Source: Chrysemys picta bellii | Taxonomy: Eukaryota; Chordata; Testudines; Emydidae | Length of the DNA: 64,000 nt | Assembly (NCBI RefSeq): GCF_011386835.1 | Contig: NC_088791.1 | Location: 50,177,498-50,241,497 of the forward strand | Direction: 5' to 3' | The notes under the pieces: generated by a model | What the model was told of the DNA's origin: nothing | Databases searched by the model: none | The model's input: only the letters and a program-made list of their open reading frames with translations | Made by a program: the position numbers and the translations under genes | In this document: positions 33,512 to 46,280 of the stretch, piece after piece | Layout of the letters: each line of letters begins with the position of its first letter | How positions within the stretch are numbered: position 1 is the first letter of the stretch

Positions 33512-34499
33512 AATAATCACACAGTTGTATCTGAAACACCAGTTTTTCCATATTCGAGAAAAGAGAATAATTGGTAACTTTGTGGTATCTGCTGTTTAAT
33601 GCTGACTTTTTAACTGCAACCATTAAGCTTTGCTTCCACTTGTTGTCCAGGATTACTAAAACCATTCTGCTCAAGAACTGTTTTCAGTAAAGCACATACT
33701 TATTTAATACAATTGTGTTAAGCCATGAGGTCAAATGTTATTATTACTAAATATGCCACATTTGCTGTTGGTTGGGAAGGTAAATGTGGGTTCTGCAGCT
33801 ACATGAAGTAATAAAAATTAAGGGGTAAACACTGATTTTAATCTCTACAGCACAGAATTACAATTAACATCAGTGGGAATTTGGCTGCACACTGAGGTGG
33901 GTTTATAGTCCCAAAAATTTTAAATTCAGTTCTTTGGCATATCAAAAACCTTTCTAAAGCAAAAAATATCCCCAGATTTTTTTATGATTTATGTCACAAT
34001 AGGTGTGTACTGTGAATTCATATGGAATTTTCTAAATGTCATTACTGAAAACAAAAACCAGTAATGGTGTTTCAGGAAGCTAATAACTCAGGGAAGGGAC
34101 TTGTTTCACTCAGAGCAGCTGGAACAATCTTCTCTGTCATTGGCTGGGCTATGCCACAGGCGGCCTGTAGTGAGATCTTCTTCCCCGCAGTGATGGATGT
34201 TTCTATGGGCACTGAAAAAATCCTAAACAGGCGAGAATACAAAGGAGATTAACAGTGGCATACAAAAAAATAGACAAATACAGGCACATTAAAATAAGGC
34301 TTATCATGCAAATCTGTTGGTTTATTTTAAAACAATGTCTGCAGATATGTACTATAGTAACTAGAAAGCAAAAAGTTAATGGTTAAATTATGACTTAAAC
34401 CCACAAACTCAAGGAAATTCAGAAATATATCTGCACTTCTGGATTCCTATTTTCTATTTAACTCAACCTGTTATACATAAATTAAGCAGCACATGTATG

Positions 34500-34650
34500 G
34501 GCTCTGCTCCCGCTCCCGTTGAAGTCAAAGGCAAAACTCCCATTGCATGATCAAGCCCATGGAGCCCAATCCTGCAGTTTTTGCTCAGGCACCATCCCAG
34601 TAGAAATCAATGGGAATGTTACTTGACCGAGGACAGCAGAATCAGGACCA
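34500..34650. repeat. Dispersed relic with paired TGAAGTCAAAGGCAAAACTCCCAT-type words
   Basis: Two half-units lie head to tail: GTTGAAGTCAAAGGCAAAACTC with GATCAAGCCC, then CCCAATCCTGCAG with AGAAATCAATGGGAATG and GAATCAGGACC. The same word set (tcaatggga, cctgatcctgc, ttactcatgtgagt) recurs at about 3630-3775, 6570-6680, 6765-6830, 25465-25590, 30258-30330, 35475-35570, 35935-36110, 40288-40400, 50065-50125, 51815-51905 and 52050-52170. These are old copies of one amniote repeat family that I cannot name. Confidence 0.6.
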
Positions 34651-37647
34651 TGTTTTGTCTACAGTTCTCTCTGCAATATCAAGGCACAACAGGTGAATTA
34701 ATGATGAATTTTCAGCCTTAATTTTCTGTGTAACTTCTCAGTCAGACAATGCTATTTTACATTTGTGGTTTTAAATGCATATGTCCTATACTTCCCAGTC
34801 TGAGCAAAAGTGAAGGGCAGGATACCCGTACCCCAACTGCAACAGAGGCTGGAGGTGCAGGGAGAAAGAAGTCAGTTGAGGACCCTAACCCTGCAGATTG
34901 CTGCCAGACTTGAAGGGCAATACCTCTTCTATCTCTGTTACCCAACTGCTGTGATGAGCATCTACCACTCCCAGTTGTTCGCAATAACTGAATGGAAGAG
35001 CATGCAATGGGACTTAATGGTGCTGCAGGCATTAATTCTCTGAGTTCTCCTATGGCTTGCCTAGAATCAGGGTATGGGAAAGAAGCATACCATGCTATGG
35101 ATTCTCCCTGCCATCCCTTTATATGCTAACTTCTGACATGGGGTCAGACAGAAGAATGAAAAATAAGAAAAGAGGTAACATCCCATTTAGCCACCTTCCC
35201 CTCCAAAATGCCCCATGTGACTTCCATTATGGATTTGTTCCCTCCCATACCATGCAGCAGGGAACCACAGGGGATGTATGTTTTTGTGGTAATATAAATA
35301 AAAGTCCTGCTGCCTCAGTCACATGAAGGTCCCTTTGCATGACATCAGCAAATTGCATTGACACCCACTTTAAATACCAGAGCAGCGTAAAGAGGCCTTA
35401 GTGCAAATAAAAGCACTCTCAAAGGATCTATAGAATCTGTCTTAAAAATTCTCTCTGGTCCCTGAGAGACTGTGTGGGCCTGAATCTAATGTCACATCAG
35501 TGTGAATCCATGGACTTCAGGAGAATTACAATGTTCACTGGTGTGAGATCAGATTCGGGCTCTCTGGCTCCAAAAGCACTATTACTTACAGTGCATGCAG
35601 TACGTCCATAGCTAAGGGTTATTGATACCTAGTCATGAAAACAGGGAGTTTTAAATGTTAAATCTCATCTAATGTGATTAGAGTGTTTTTTCTATCAGAC
35701 AGACACCAAGGCCAAATCAATAAGAACATCTGGTCAACATTTTTGAAAATCAGGGCATTTACTCAGGTACCTACATATGGACTAACAGATGCTTAACGTT
35801 AGGGACAAATTTTAAAAGTCTTTAAATCTCATCTCAAAACATGGATAATTTGCCTGACGGATCATGCATCTTTCAGATACATAAGTATTTAAGAACTTTT
35901 TAAGAAAGGGATTTTTAACCAGATAGGTTTACCAACTGTGGGCCAAACCCTGCTTGCCTAATGCAGTGACTTCAGCGTAAACTACTTGTGAGAATAAGAA
36001 GAAAAGGATAGCATGCACTGTCAGAAATAAGTTACCGAGGATACACAATCGTGGCCCATCTTGTCACTTTATGGGACTACTCACATGAGTCAGGACTATT
36101 TGAGTCAGGGCAGGAATGGGCGGCCCTGCAACATCATTATTTTTAAGAAACTGGACCCCTCAACTTGGGCTCAACATACCATAATTTCATAATGAAAACT
36201 GAACCTCTTGACTTATAAAAATTGAAAAGCACCGGGGTGTGATTATCAGAAACACACAAGTGCTTTTGAAAATCCTGGCACAATACTATTCCTCCCCCCA
36301 CACACACTTCTGTACCTAAACATGGCTAAACAGATCTGTTCTAAACTTTTTGCCTTCCTCTGTATCCTTCCATGCTGAGATTCAATCAAACATGAATTTT
36401 AATATCTGATGTATAACACCTTTCAAAAACTGTATCAGAATTGACAGTATAATATGTAGAAAAATGTCTTGCTATAATAGGATGCTTTTACAAGCCTCAG
36501 AAATCATTTATATTCAATGGAGTTTTGAATAGTTCAAAAACTGATTCAACGGAGTTTTTATAATGCACGTTATTTGCTTTTTATTTGTTGGCCTGTTTGA
36601 GATTGTGCATTTGCCTTACAAAGTCCCATAAGTATACAAGTCACAGAAAGGGGAAAAGAATATTAAACTCAAACTAATTACATTCTAGCATTTAATAATT
36701 TGAAGGTCAGCATTTAGAAAAGAGAACAGTTGGAAAATGCATATGATTTGAATCACATGCATCCTAACAGATTAACAAATATAGCATTGTATAAGCAATA
36801 GTTGAAGTGAAAATTGACAAATTCTGCCACTCACTCAGGTATCTTAACTCCATTTTTCTTAAATAGAAGGTGATTTCCTACTAGTTCCATTAGACTGTAC
36901 CTAAGAAAATTGTCTGTAATACATAGTATCTGATGAGCTGTGGAAACACTTTCAGTAAGGCACAATTTGTATTATATTTCAACAAGGCACAGACAATGAA
37001 TCTGAACTATGGCCCTTGGTCCTAGAGTTTCATATATGATTGTGTTGTGGATTGATGCTAATACTGTCTTTGGTCATTATTTGCCTGAAGTCGTTGGAAC
37101 AGTGGTAGCAAGCATATGAGAGATGTGGCTGATTGGCATAAATATTATGCCAAGAAACAGATATGGAAACAGTTGGAGTACATGTAAGCATCAATGCAGT
37201 GTAATTCATGATGGCAGTGTGTGCACATTTGGCTCCCTACCCTCTTTGAAATGGCTGGTGGATACTATTATTTTTAACATGACTGCTAGAGAGATCACCC
37301 ACTTGCTTCTCTCGCTCTTTCCCCAAAATGGTACTTTCTAAATTGATGGTGCAGTTCAATAAGCTGATTGGTTGGTTTCGTGCTTTCTTTCCTAGATGTA
37401 GATTCTTAATTGTTTTATTGTAGCATTCTTCAAGAGTTAATACATCAATTGACTTTTCTCTGTGGACTGTCTGAAGTGATGCTAGTTTGAAACAGAAACA
37501 AAAATAAGGACAAAGTTTAGGGTGAAGGCTATGTTATACGTAGTGAATAGGTGAAAGTTTAAAGGGTCAGATTTGATGGTCCATTTTGTCCATTTTGAGT
37601 TGCATAAGTGCAGAGTGGCCTTAAAGCTGCTGTTGATAGCTGGTGGA

Positions 37648-37711
37648 GAGTCTTCCTGCACAACTGTCTGCTGGTGGGCAGCTAGCAGAAGGTGCTCTGC
37701 TGGCTTCTGCT
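37648..37711. repeat. 64-bp direct repeat, copy 1
   Basis: This 64-bp segment (starting GAGTCTTCCTGCACAACTGT, ending GCTGGCTTCTGCT) recurs base for base at 38564-38627, 916 bp downstream. The immediate flanks share only a few bases (TGGTGG before, AGCTG after). Confidence 0.95.
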
Positions 37712-38563
37712 CCAGCTGCTCCCCACTCCTGGCAGAAGTGAAAGAAGGCGGCATATTGGGGACATAACGTGGTAGAGCTCCCCGGTGCCCAATCCTCTGC
37801 TGGCATAAGGTCCCTGAGGGCCGATGTTGTTTCTTTGCAGCTCTAGCCTGTGCCAGGGTCAGACAGTACTGAATCAATGAGCTCCAACCAATTCCCTGTG
37901 TCTTTGCCTCCCCATCTGAGTGTGGCTGGGAGCGAGAGGAGAATCAAGGCTGGAAGAACCTGAGAACTACTCTAGAGCATGTTTGCTCCAGGAGTGTTGG
38001 TACAATGACAAGATGCCATATATAAAAGAAGGGGTTTAAATTATGTTTTCTTTTTAATCTTTGCTTTTGATTATTGTACATCACAATCAGAAAGAGGGAA
38101 ACAGTGAGTGAAAAAGGTATTAAAACATGAGCTTCCTGCTTTGTGTACAGCTGTTTAATCTCAAGGTTGTTATGGAAAATCTTAAATCGTAAGTGTACAC
38201 CTCGGTCAACATACAGACATGGGGATTTGACTAAAGCTTATTACTATTATTAGGGAATGACTATATTCACATTTCTTATCATGACAGCAGCTGTTCCCTA
38301 CTGCTGTTAGAGCAGCCTGTCCATTCACAAGGAGCCAGCTGAAAGAGCAGCATTACTGCTGTTGTCAAGCCAGCCCTGATGTTCCCAGCTTGCTCTCTAT
38401 ATTCTTCCTACCACTACAGGTCAAAATCTGTGGAGGGCAGTTCCCACAGCTAGAGTGGTCATGCCTCCAGTAAGAGTGATGATAACATGCTCCTGGAGCC
38501 CAGTCTTGCCCCCATTAAAGTCTATGATAGTCAGAGCCTACAGTTCCATCATGCCCTGGTGGT

Positions 38564-38627
38564 GAGTCTTCCTGCACAACTGTCTGCTGGTGGGCAGCTA
38601 GCAGAAGGTGCTCTGCTGGCTTCTGCT
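38564..38627. repeat. 64-bp direct repeat, copy 2
   Basis: Exact copy of 37648-37711. It sits in unrelated sequence, between CATGCCCTGGTGGT and AGCTGGAATTC. Confidence 0.95.
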
Positions 38628-38984
38628 AGCTGGAATTCACTCCTTGCCACACAATTGTGCTCATGCATCCAAGGTTTCATTTAAAAAAAATGCTATTTCT
38701 AGCTCTCATGGTTTTGAAGCAAACCTTGAAAATGTGAAACAAGTGCAAAACACTGCAGTGTTGCCTTCCTGAGTCTGCAGATAGCCTGAAACAATATATC
38801 TGAGAGCTGTTCATTTTAGCAGAAAAATCTAGCTAATATGCCTACACCACTGTCCCAAATAGGTTCCTAAGCCTTCTCAAGTACCAAAACGACCAATGTC
38901 CAACTACCTACCTGCCAAAACTTGCAGCTTCCACCCCCATGCATGCCAGGTTTGTATAATTTTTGGTGGTGCCCAGAATGGGTC

Positions 38985-39695
38985 CAAGCAGAGCCGTCTC
39001 GTCCATAGGACAGACTGGGGCAACTGCCCTAGGCCCTGCGTTTTGGGGGCCCCGCACTTCAGGGGGACGTGGGGTCGGGGTGGCCTGTGGGGTTAATGGC
39101 ACCAGCAGAAGTGAGCAACTGAGACCCAGCCCGCCCCGCTCCGCTCTGCCCCGACGGCTCACGGCATCACTTGGGGGAAGGGCCGGAAGCCGGAAAGAGG
39201 TGGGGCGGGATCTTGGGGGAAGGGGTAGAATGGAGATGGGGAGAGGGCGGAGCAGGGGCAGGCTGGGGCCGGGTCACTTGCTGCTGCCAGCCCAGAGCTG
39301 TTCTGTCCATAGGATGGACTAGGGCAACTGCCCCGGGCCCTGTGATTTGCGGGGCCCTGTGCGTCAGGAGGACGTGGGGTCCAGGGCAGCCTGGGGAATT
39401 AGTGGGGGGCCTGGCTCCAGCAGCTGCAAGTGACCCCTGTTCTGCCCCCTCCCCGCCCCATTTCCACCCCTTCCCCCAAGCCCCCACCCCTACTTCATCT
39501 CTTTCCGGCTTCCACCCCCTCCCCTGAGTGACGATGGGAGCTGGCGGAGTGGAGTAAAGCGGGGTGGATGGGACTGGGTCACTCGCTGCTGCCGGCACCA
39601 GGCCCCCCGCTAACTCCCCAGGCCGCCCTGGACCCCGCATCCCCCTGAAGTGTGGGGCCCCCCAAAGCACGGTAAGCCCATACATTGGTGGAGCC
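38985..39695. repeat. GC-rich repeat cluster with direct and inverted copies
   Basis: The block CCATAGGACAGACTGGGGCAACTGCCCTAGGCCCTG (38990-39110) is repeated in diverged direct form at 39295-39420. An inverse-orientation copy lies at about 39580-39690 (CCCCAGGCCGCCCTGGACCCC, then CCCCCTGAAGTGTGGGGCCCC). Between them are G-rich fillers (GGGGAGAGGGCGGAGC). Open frames up to 178 codons on both strands are low-complexity by-products. I recognise the CATAGGACxxxCTGGGGCAACTGCCC words as a turtle interspersed repeat. Confidence 0.7.
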
Positions 39696-42417
39696 GGGCC
39701 CATGTTCCTAAATATGGATGGAGCATGGACACCAAGGGCCCATATAACTCACTGCTTACCTCCACCCTGACAACTTTTATTTTGAAATTTGGCATCGTCA
39801 TTACAAAAGTTTGCAGCATATTCAAAACTGAAGTCTGGGGATAGAAAAATTAATGTAATGAACCAACAAAATAAACAACATATCGCTAAGGGCTACAGTA
39901 CTGACTGCTATTCATTTTCATATATAATTGTAAACCTATTTTTGGTCTGCTTCTATAATGACCACACCATCTCCATCAGGATAGACTTTCTTTTTAGGTT
40001 TGGGTAATTGGTACTGTAAAGTATGAGAAATATTGGTCATGGTGGAGCTTGCTTGTGTGAAACTTGATTAAAAAAGACAGGTGTTTTGCAATTTGACTAT
40101 CTTTTCTCAACCATACCGATTTTATTACTTAAGTGGCCAAATCACCTAACTTAGTTCTTTGTACATTATTTATTTTTAATTTTACATTTAGGCATGTTGA
40201 ACTGTTTAAGTGTGTGAGACTCTTCTGCAGCCACTATAATTTCATTGGCTTCTTTAGGTGATATCACTATATTGACATTTATAATAACTATGGGCCTGAT
40301 CCTGCAACATCCACATGAGTAACTTTATGCATCTGGGTAGTCCCTTTGAACTTCATGGGACTTCTCATGTGTGTAAGTGTTTGCAGAACTATGGCCTGTG
40401 TCTGCAAGCTTTCATGCCACTGCTTAAGGATTTTAGGACAAATGGAAATATACTGCTGAAATGAACGGTTGTACTCCATTGTTCATTGTCTCTATTGTCT
40501 GTCAAAGTCCGTTTGCCCACTGAACTAACATCATAATGAACATTTCAATATTGTCTTCGACCCACCATTCATGTGCGGTTCATAAATGTTCTTTAAATAC
40601 AGTCTCAAAAAACTGGAAAGTTGTCATTATTTCAAATCCAGCCTAGTTCAGTTCTAATCAAAAATTATTAGTAACCTGATGGCTGTTCAGTGAACTGTTT
40701 TATGGTCTCAGTCCAGTTGTCAGCTGGGAAGTGTCCACATCACAAGTTATATTTTTCTGTATCTATGAGTAAACATTTAAAGTGTCTAAAATTTGTTTAC
40801 ATGAAACACAGCCTGGCAGCATGAGAGACAGATTTAATTAGTGGGTTTGTTACTAGAGTCACTCTAGCTGTTTATTCTGATGAAGAATTTTGAGTCATGA
40901 TCCAGCCACAGCCTTCTGGCTCTGAAGCTGAAGACAATAGATTTCAATTGCTTTGAAATAATTACTGAAGGCTAACCACATATAATTTTTAAACATAAAA
41001 CTTGGATTCCCCTGCCAAATAGAAGAAGGGAAAAATAAGTAAAATAGGCACTTTAACAGCTAAATACGGCCCATGTCCTGGGATGAGGGAAGGGGAAAGA
41101 CAGCTACAAAAATGAGAACAAGCAGCCATGTCTGTGCTAGGAATGGCTATCTAGTCCATAATCCTTCAGTGGCACACAAGAAAATGTTGGGTGATGTGGC
41201 TGGCTAAGGTGTCAATGCCCAATAGGGGCATGGTTTTCTGGATACCTCTAGCTGGTGTATGTCCTCAGCTGCAAGAACCAGCTGACTTTGTGACTAGAGC
41301 AGGGCAAGAAACAGTTTTCTTGTCTTGGAGAGTTTGTTTCCTTTCCTGAATTGGGATAACAAAGCAAAATCTCAAAAATGTTAGTGAATCAACAACTCCC
41401 CCTCCCCAACAAAAAAATTGGGGGCAAGTCAACATTTTGTTTTGATTTCGATCATATATATATCTTATGTATTCGGTAAATTTCAAAATGAATAATCATC
41501 ATGAACCAAAACAAAACAAAACATCCAACACTGTTTTTTTTTTCATTTTGAACATGTCATAATAGGATGTTTTGACAATTCTCAATCTTTTCTTTCCAAA
41601 ATTTCTTTGAGATGAGAAGTTTGTTGAAACAGATACTTTCCCACAAACAGTTTCAGTTTTGACAAATCACCATTTTGCAATGGGGAAAAAAAGAAAAGCT
41701 TTTTCTTGAAAAACTCCCCACCAACTCTAATGACCAATTATTTGTCCGTGGTGCCTGCTGACAGCAGTAGCAAAGAGTACTGTGCCAGACTGCTGCATTC
41801 AATGCTGCCCTGCACCACTAGGACTTCTTGTGAATTAGACACAAGAGTCAGAACCTCTGCTCCCCTTTGCTATGCAGGCTGTTGGGTGCATAGGCAGGTA
41901 TTTGGACGTAAAATATCAGAGTTTACAATGGTCCTTGTGGCAAAGTTCCTGAAAATGAGTGTATTAAACTTTCCTGTTCTTATTTTCTATTAGCATAAGA
42001 GAACAATTGGCACAAATCTCCTTAGTCTCCTAGCTTTTTTAATAGATATATTGATAGATATCTCATATTTGCCTTCTCTTTTTAATTCTAGTGATGCAAG
42101 AAAGATAAAAATCACTCCTTGTATTGATCATATCTTGGTATTTTTTTGCACATTCAGAGCCTTATTCAACCCATACCTGCTTCCAAGTTTCTACTGCATG
42201 CAAGCTTTCTAAGTCTCCCATGCACCAAAGTCAGGGAACTGTCCTCAGGTAGTCCCCACTCACAAGCGGCAGAATAGGGCTTTATATGGTCACCAATTGT
42301 GACTCCTTCACAAGGACACTATCTGTCTCTGTCTCACCTGACTGCCATCTATCTATCTATGGTTTCTCTATGGCACATGTCACCTTCTTACAGAAGTGGC
42401 TTGGTATACTGCAGAGA

Positions 42418-42515
42418 TAAGGTGAGTGAGGTAATATCTTTTATTGGACCAACTTCTGATGGTGAGAGAGAAACAAGCTTTCGAGCAACACACAGAGCTC
42501 TGGAAATGTCTGGAG
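42418..42515 (+). repeat. Short interspersed element with TTATTGGACCAACTTCT core
   Basis: It reads AAGGTGAGTGAGGTAATATC, TTTTATTGGACCAACTTCTG and GAGAGAAACAAGCTTTCGAG. The inverse copy lies at 6332-6425. No target duplication could be defined. Confidence 0.6.
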
Positions 42516-44477
42516 AAAGCAAAAAAGTTTCTCAATACCTCTCCTGATATGGTAGCAGAGGGCTGTTTTTTTTCTAGTTAACAGTGCAGGAAATGCTTTA
42601 AAGGAAGTCACTTAGTCTGAAACCTTCTCTCTGTCTGACTTCTCCAAAATAGATTGAACATGATAGAGGTGAAGGAGCCTGATGGATAAGAGGATAAAAA
42701 CCCCACAATGGCATTCAGGAAGGACAAGAGAATGGGACCCTCACACCCCTTCCCAATCCCTTGCCACAACAGCAATTTGAGGTTGAGCCCGTACTCTCTC
42801 CTTGTCCAATGGGAGTCAGAGGTCCACTACCTTGTTCAGTGATCTGGGAAAGAGACACCTCTTTCACTCTCATACCAAGGTTAAAAAACTAACAACGTTC
42901 CTGAAATTTAACCACTGACTCAACCTTCTCCTTCTCTGCAACTATACAAGGGGAGAGCACACATCTTCAACAGATGGACTGGGGACAGGCACACTGGTAA
43001 CAAGAAATAGTATTGCTAATTTACAAGGTTCCTTAACATAATCCCTCAGCAGCTTTGTTATGCCTGTCTTTTTTTAGTATTCCCCTTGCCCACCATGCAG
43101 ACCTTGTCTCTGCAGAAGTTAGCCCATGGTATGAGTGACTGAAGTTGGTTTCTGAGAGTTCTGTGTACCAAAGAGCAGTGTAACATGTCTTCAGGATTAG
43201 GTTCTTTATATTATTCTTCTGCAGCTATCTCCATAATGCTCCATATCTTAATGCTCTATGACTGTGCTACAGTGATATCTGGTAAGATACGGAGTTACCA
43301 TATATATGGCTAGTCTAGCTTCATTCAAGATATGAGCAATACACTGCCTGCATCTTTTCAAAAGCATCATAACTCTACGATGAGCCATAAAAATTAGAGA
43401 TGGACCATGCTAAGGTTAAAAATTTAGGTCTGAGACTAGTTCCAGGCTAGGATTCAGGTTTGGATTTGATGGTTCCAAAGTCTCCAACTTAGAAAGCTTT
43501 GTGACTTCATAGACATATACTACATTTTATAGATTGCACAGGATTGCCACTTAAACTCAAGCTCTTTTATAATGAGCTAGAAAATAAAGCCTTATTTCCA
43601 GGGACTATGTTTGCTTTGGGGCTATAATTATTTGTATCCCCAACCTGGCCAAGGCACTTTATTCTGTGCCATCTATCTTCCCATTTCAATCATAAACTAA
43701 AACTTAAAAAAAGAAGAAAATATTAGCAATTGGAAGCAATAATCCCCCAGGAAGCACTATCCCAAATAATCTTTATCAAAAATAGGTTTATTACAAAGAT
43801 TGCCTGAACCCTATTGGATAGTATCTATTCAGCAAAAACATTCAATTCCCTCACAGCTGCTCCCTGGATCAATTGGCCCTCATAATATTATTCATCATTG
43901 TTGTATATTCCTCTTACATACAGTATCTCCACCTAGTCATTTGCTACCAGACTTTCTTTCTAATCTCTCCTTGTTTGGAAACCAATAATAATATTTTTGC
44001 CCTTTTATGGACCTTTTCTGGTTTCACCTCCTAGTTTGAGATGAGGCAACCAAAAGTGGGAAACACATTCAAAGTGGTTTATATAATCTTATAATTTATT
44101 CACTCTACATATGGGAATAGTCAGCTGTAGACTCCCTATGACTGTGTATCTTGTTTGATTGATTGATTTTTGTGCAGATTTAATGCCTGTGAAAGAAACC
44201 GAATCGACTCTCCTGGATACTGAAGTCCTCTAGTCACAGAACTGGAAGCAATGCAAGCTTCCTCTCACTGCCTTAGCAGTCTATCTCCACCCTGATTTAG
44301 TCCTTTGCTGACGAGTCAGTCAGTCTCCATACCCGTTCAGTCCTTGTCCTCTATGCTATGACTGTCAACATGGAAGCTAATTAGTGGCAGTTGTTTTGTT
44401 TGTTTGGTGATATCTGTCCACTAAGAATTAGACTGAGGCTCCTCTGAGACTATTGGTAGTTGAAGGTAATGTAATAA

Positions 44478-45330
44478 TGTTATGCTTATAAGATGCACAC
44501 GGGACCTTTTTCAGGGGAAAAGGCAATACGCCATGTTTATTGGAGATACAACAATTAGCATATGCATTCAATCACACACACACACACACACACTGTCCTG
44601 CCAATCGATGTTATAGTTACCAGTCCAGAGTCTGGATCAATCTAGTGGCCAGCTAGGTTGATCACGAGTAGAGAGGAGCCGGGTTAGTTGGTCGCGACAC
44701 GATGCTTTGGGGAAGTCTTGGCAGGACAAAGCCAAAGTTTCATGGCAAAGTAGCCTGTTTATATAGTGATTTTCCTTCATTAGGACCAATGAGTTTTGCG
44801 CCGTCATGCTGTAATCAATTGTCATTTGATGAGTGCTTGTTTTCTTAAATTGTTCTTCTCATCCTTTATCTTGTTCTTTCATCAGTCTCTCAGGGAGTTA
44901 CCCAGGCTGGTTTTGATCACAGCTATCTTGTCCCCATTGATGGATGCCTGCCACATCTTTTAGCGTCGTCAATCTGCCCTCCTCTGACATCTCAATAGGG
45001 GCGTGTTGCAATCTCCTGGCGCCTTTACATCCGTCCTTGATTCCTCCCTAGAACATCTGGTCCAGTGATGGCCTTCACACTTATCTTCTAACACACACAT
45101 TCCTCATTCACACACAAAATAGGATTGATTTACTTAAAGCATTTGAACATGAACATCAAATTGCAATGCAGGAGAAAACAATCATTGCATTCTTTTACTT
45201 ATTTCAAAATGCTAAACCTAGTGGTGACCCTAAAGGTCTATTACTGCCTTGAAATCAGCTTCAGACATAAGATTCTGGCTAATGCATCTTTACCAATGGC
45301 ACACTAGGCCATTCCTTTCTGCTTTCAGAA
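44478..45330 (-). repeat. Probable antisense LTR-type repeat
   Basis: Read on the minus strand, a coherent block ends with CCAATAAACATGGCG (a polyadenylation signal), then GGACC and a short tail ending ...GCATAACA at 44478, as in an LTR 3' end. The interior has an AC microsatellite (44574-44593), TTGGTCGCGACACGATG, TATATAGTGATTTTCC and TAGCGTCGTCAATCTGCCC, with base content unlike its flanks. The other boundary and a target duplication were not found, so the LTR call is tentative. Confidence 0.4.
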
Positions 45331-46280
45331 AGAGTGGCTGACAGAATATGGTCAAATCATATCATACATCAATACATTTAATACATCCTATGTTATTATT
45401 CTTTATCCTTCATTCTAAATTATACAAAATACATAAAACATAAAATCCTAGTACTACAATAAGTCTCTGGAAAAGCAATCTTGCAATAAGGTATCAAATT
45501 TTACATATGACTTCAGTGTCATAGAATCTCCACTAATGGCACAAAATTTTTACCTTTTAACACTGTATTACTTTTTAACACAGCTAAAACTAATCATTTT
45601 GGCTGATGCTGTGCATTGAGCAGGTGGGTTCACTAAACTTTCTACTATCATTTCTAGATCTTTTCTTGAGAAGTAAGAACTAATGCAGAATCTATCAATG
45701 TACAAATATGCCTTACCTTGTTCTTGTCTATATTAAAGGTAATATGCTGTTGTGTTTCCCAATTTTCCATTTTTCTTTAGAGTCTTATGAAAAGGAATAT
45801 TACAAGATATTTACCTGGCATACATTTAATAGCAGCTTAAAAGGTACAAACATTAACTTTGCTTCCTAGCAACAGTGCTTATGTAGAAAGAAAGAGAAAG
45901 TGATTTCCAAAGAAGGGAGTCCTCCCTTAATTTCTAGCAAATTTGCATCAATACCTTTATATACAATTTCCTATAAAGAAAAGTGTCTCTTCTCTGCTAC
46001 CTTCTCTGAGTTTAAGACTGTCTCAGCAGGAGCTGCTGAAGGATGAAACTTTTCTAATGATGATGATAAAACAGCAAAGTGTGTAGACTGAAACTGAACT
46101 AATGATTGCTGTAATACTCTAAGCATTTACAAGCTTCTCAAGAGAAAATATTTTGGTCAAATCAGACCCAGAACAACAAAACACTAAAAAAGATAAAAAA
46201 TGAATAGGAGGTTAATAATTGGGACAGAGTTAGTATAATGGGAGCACGTTTTCAACAGTTGTTCACAAATGCATCAGGCA

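Noticed and set aside
38908..39703. Frames up to 178 codons near 39 kb
   Set aside because: They run through repeated GC-rich units on both strands and match no protein that I know.
45780..45853. Possible PPP1R3A exon 2 after TTTTTCTTTAG, ending before GTACAAAC
   Set aside because: The codon left open by exon 1 needs one base; with that phase the segment meets a stop almost at once. The other frame looks protein-like but does not fit the phase.
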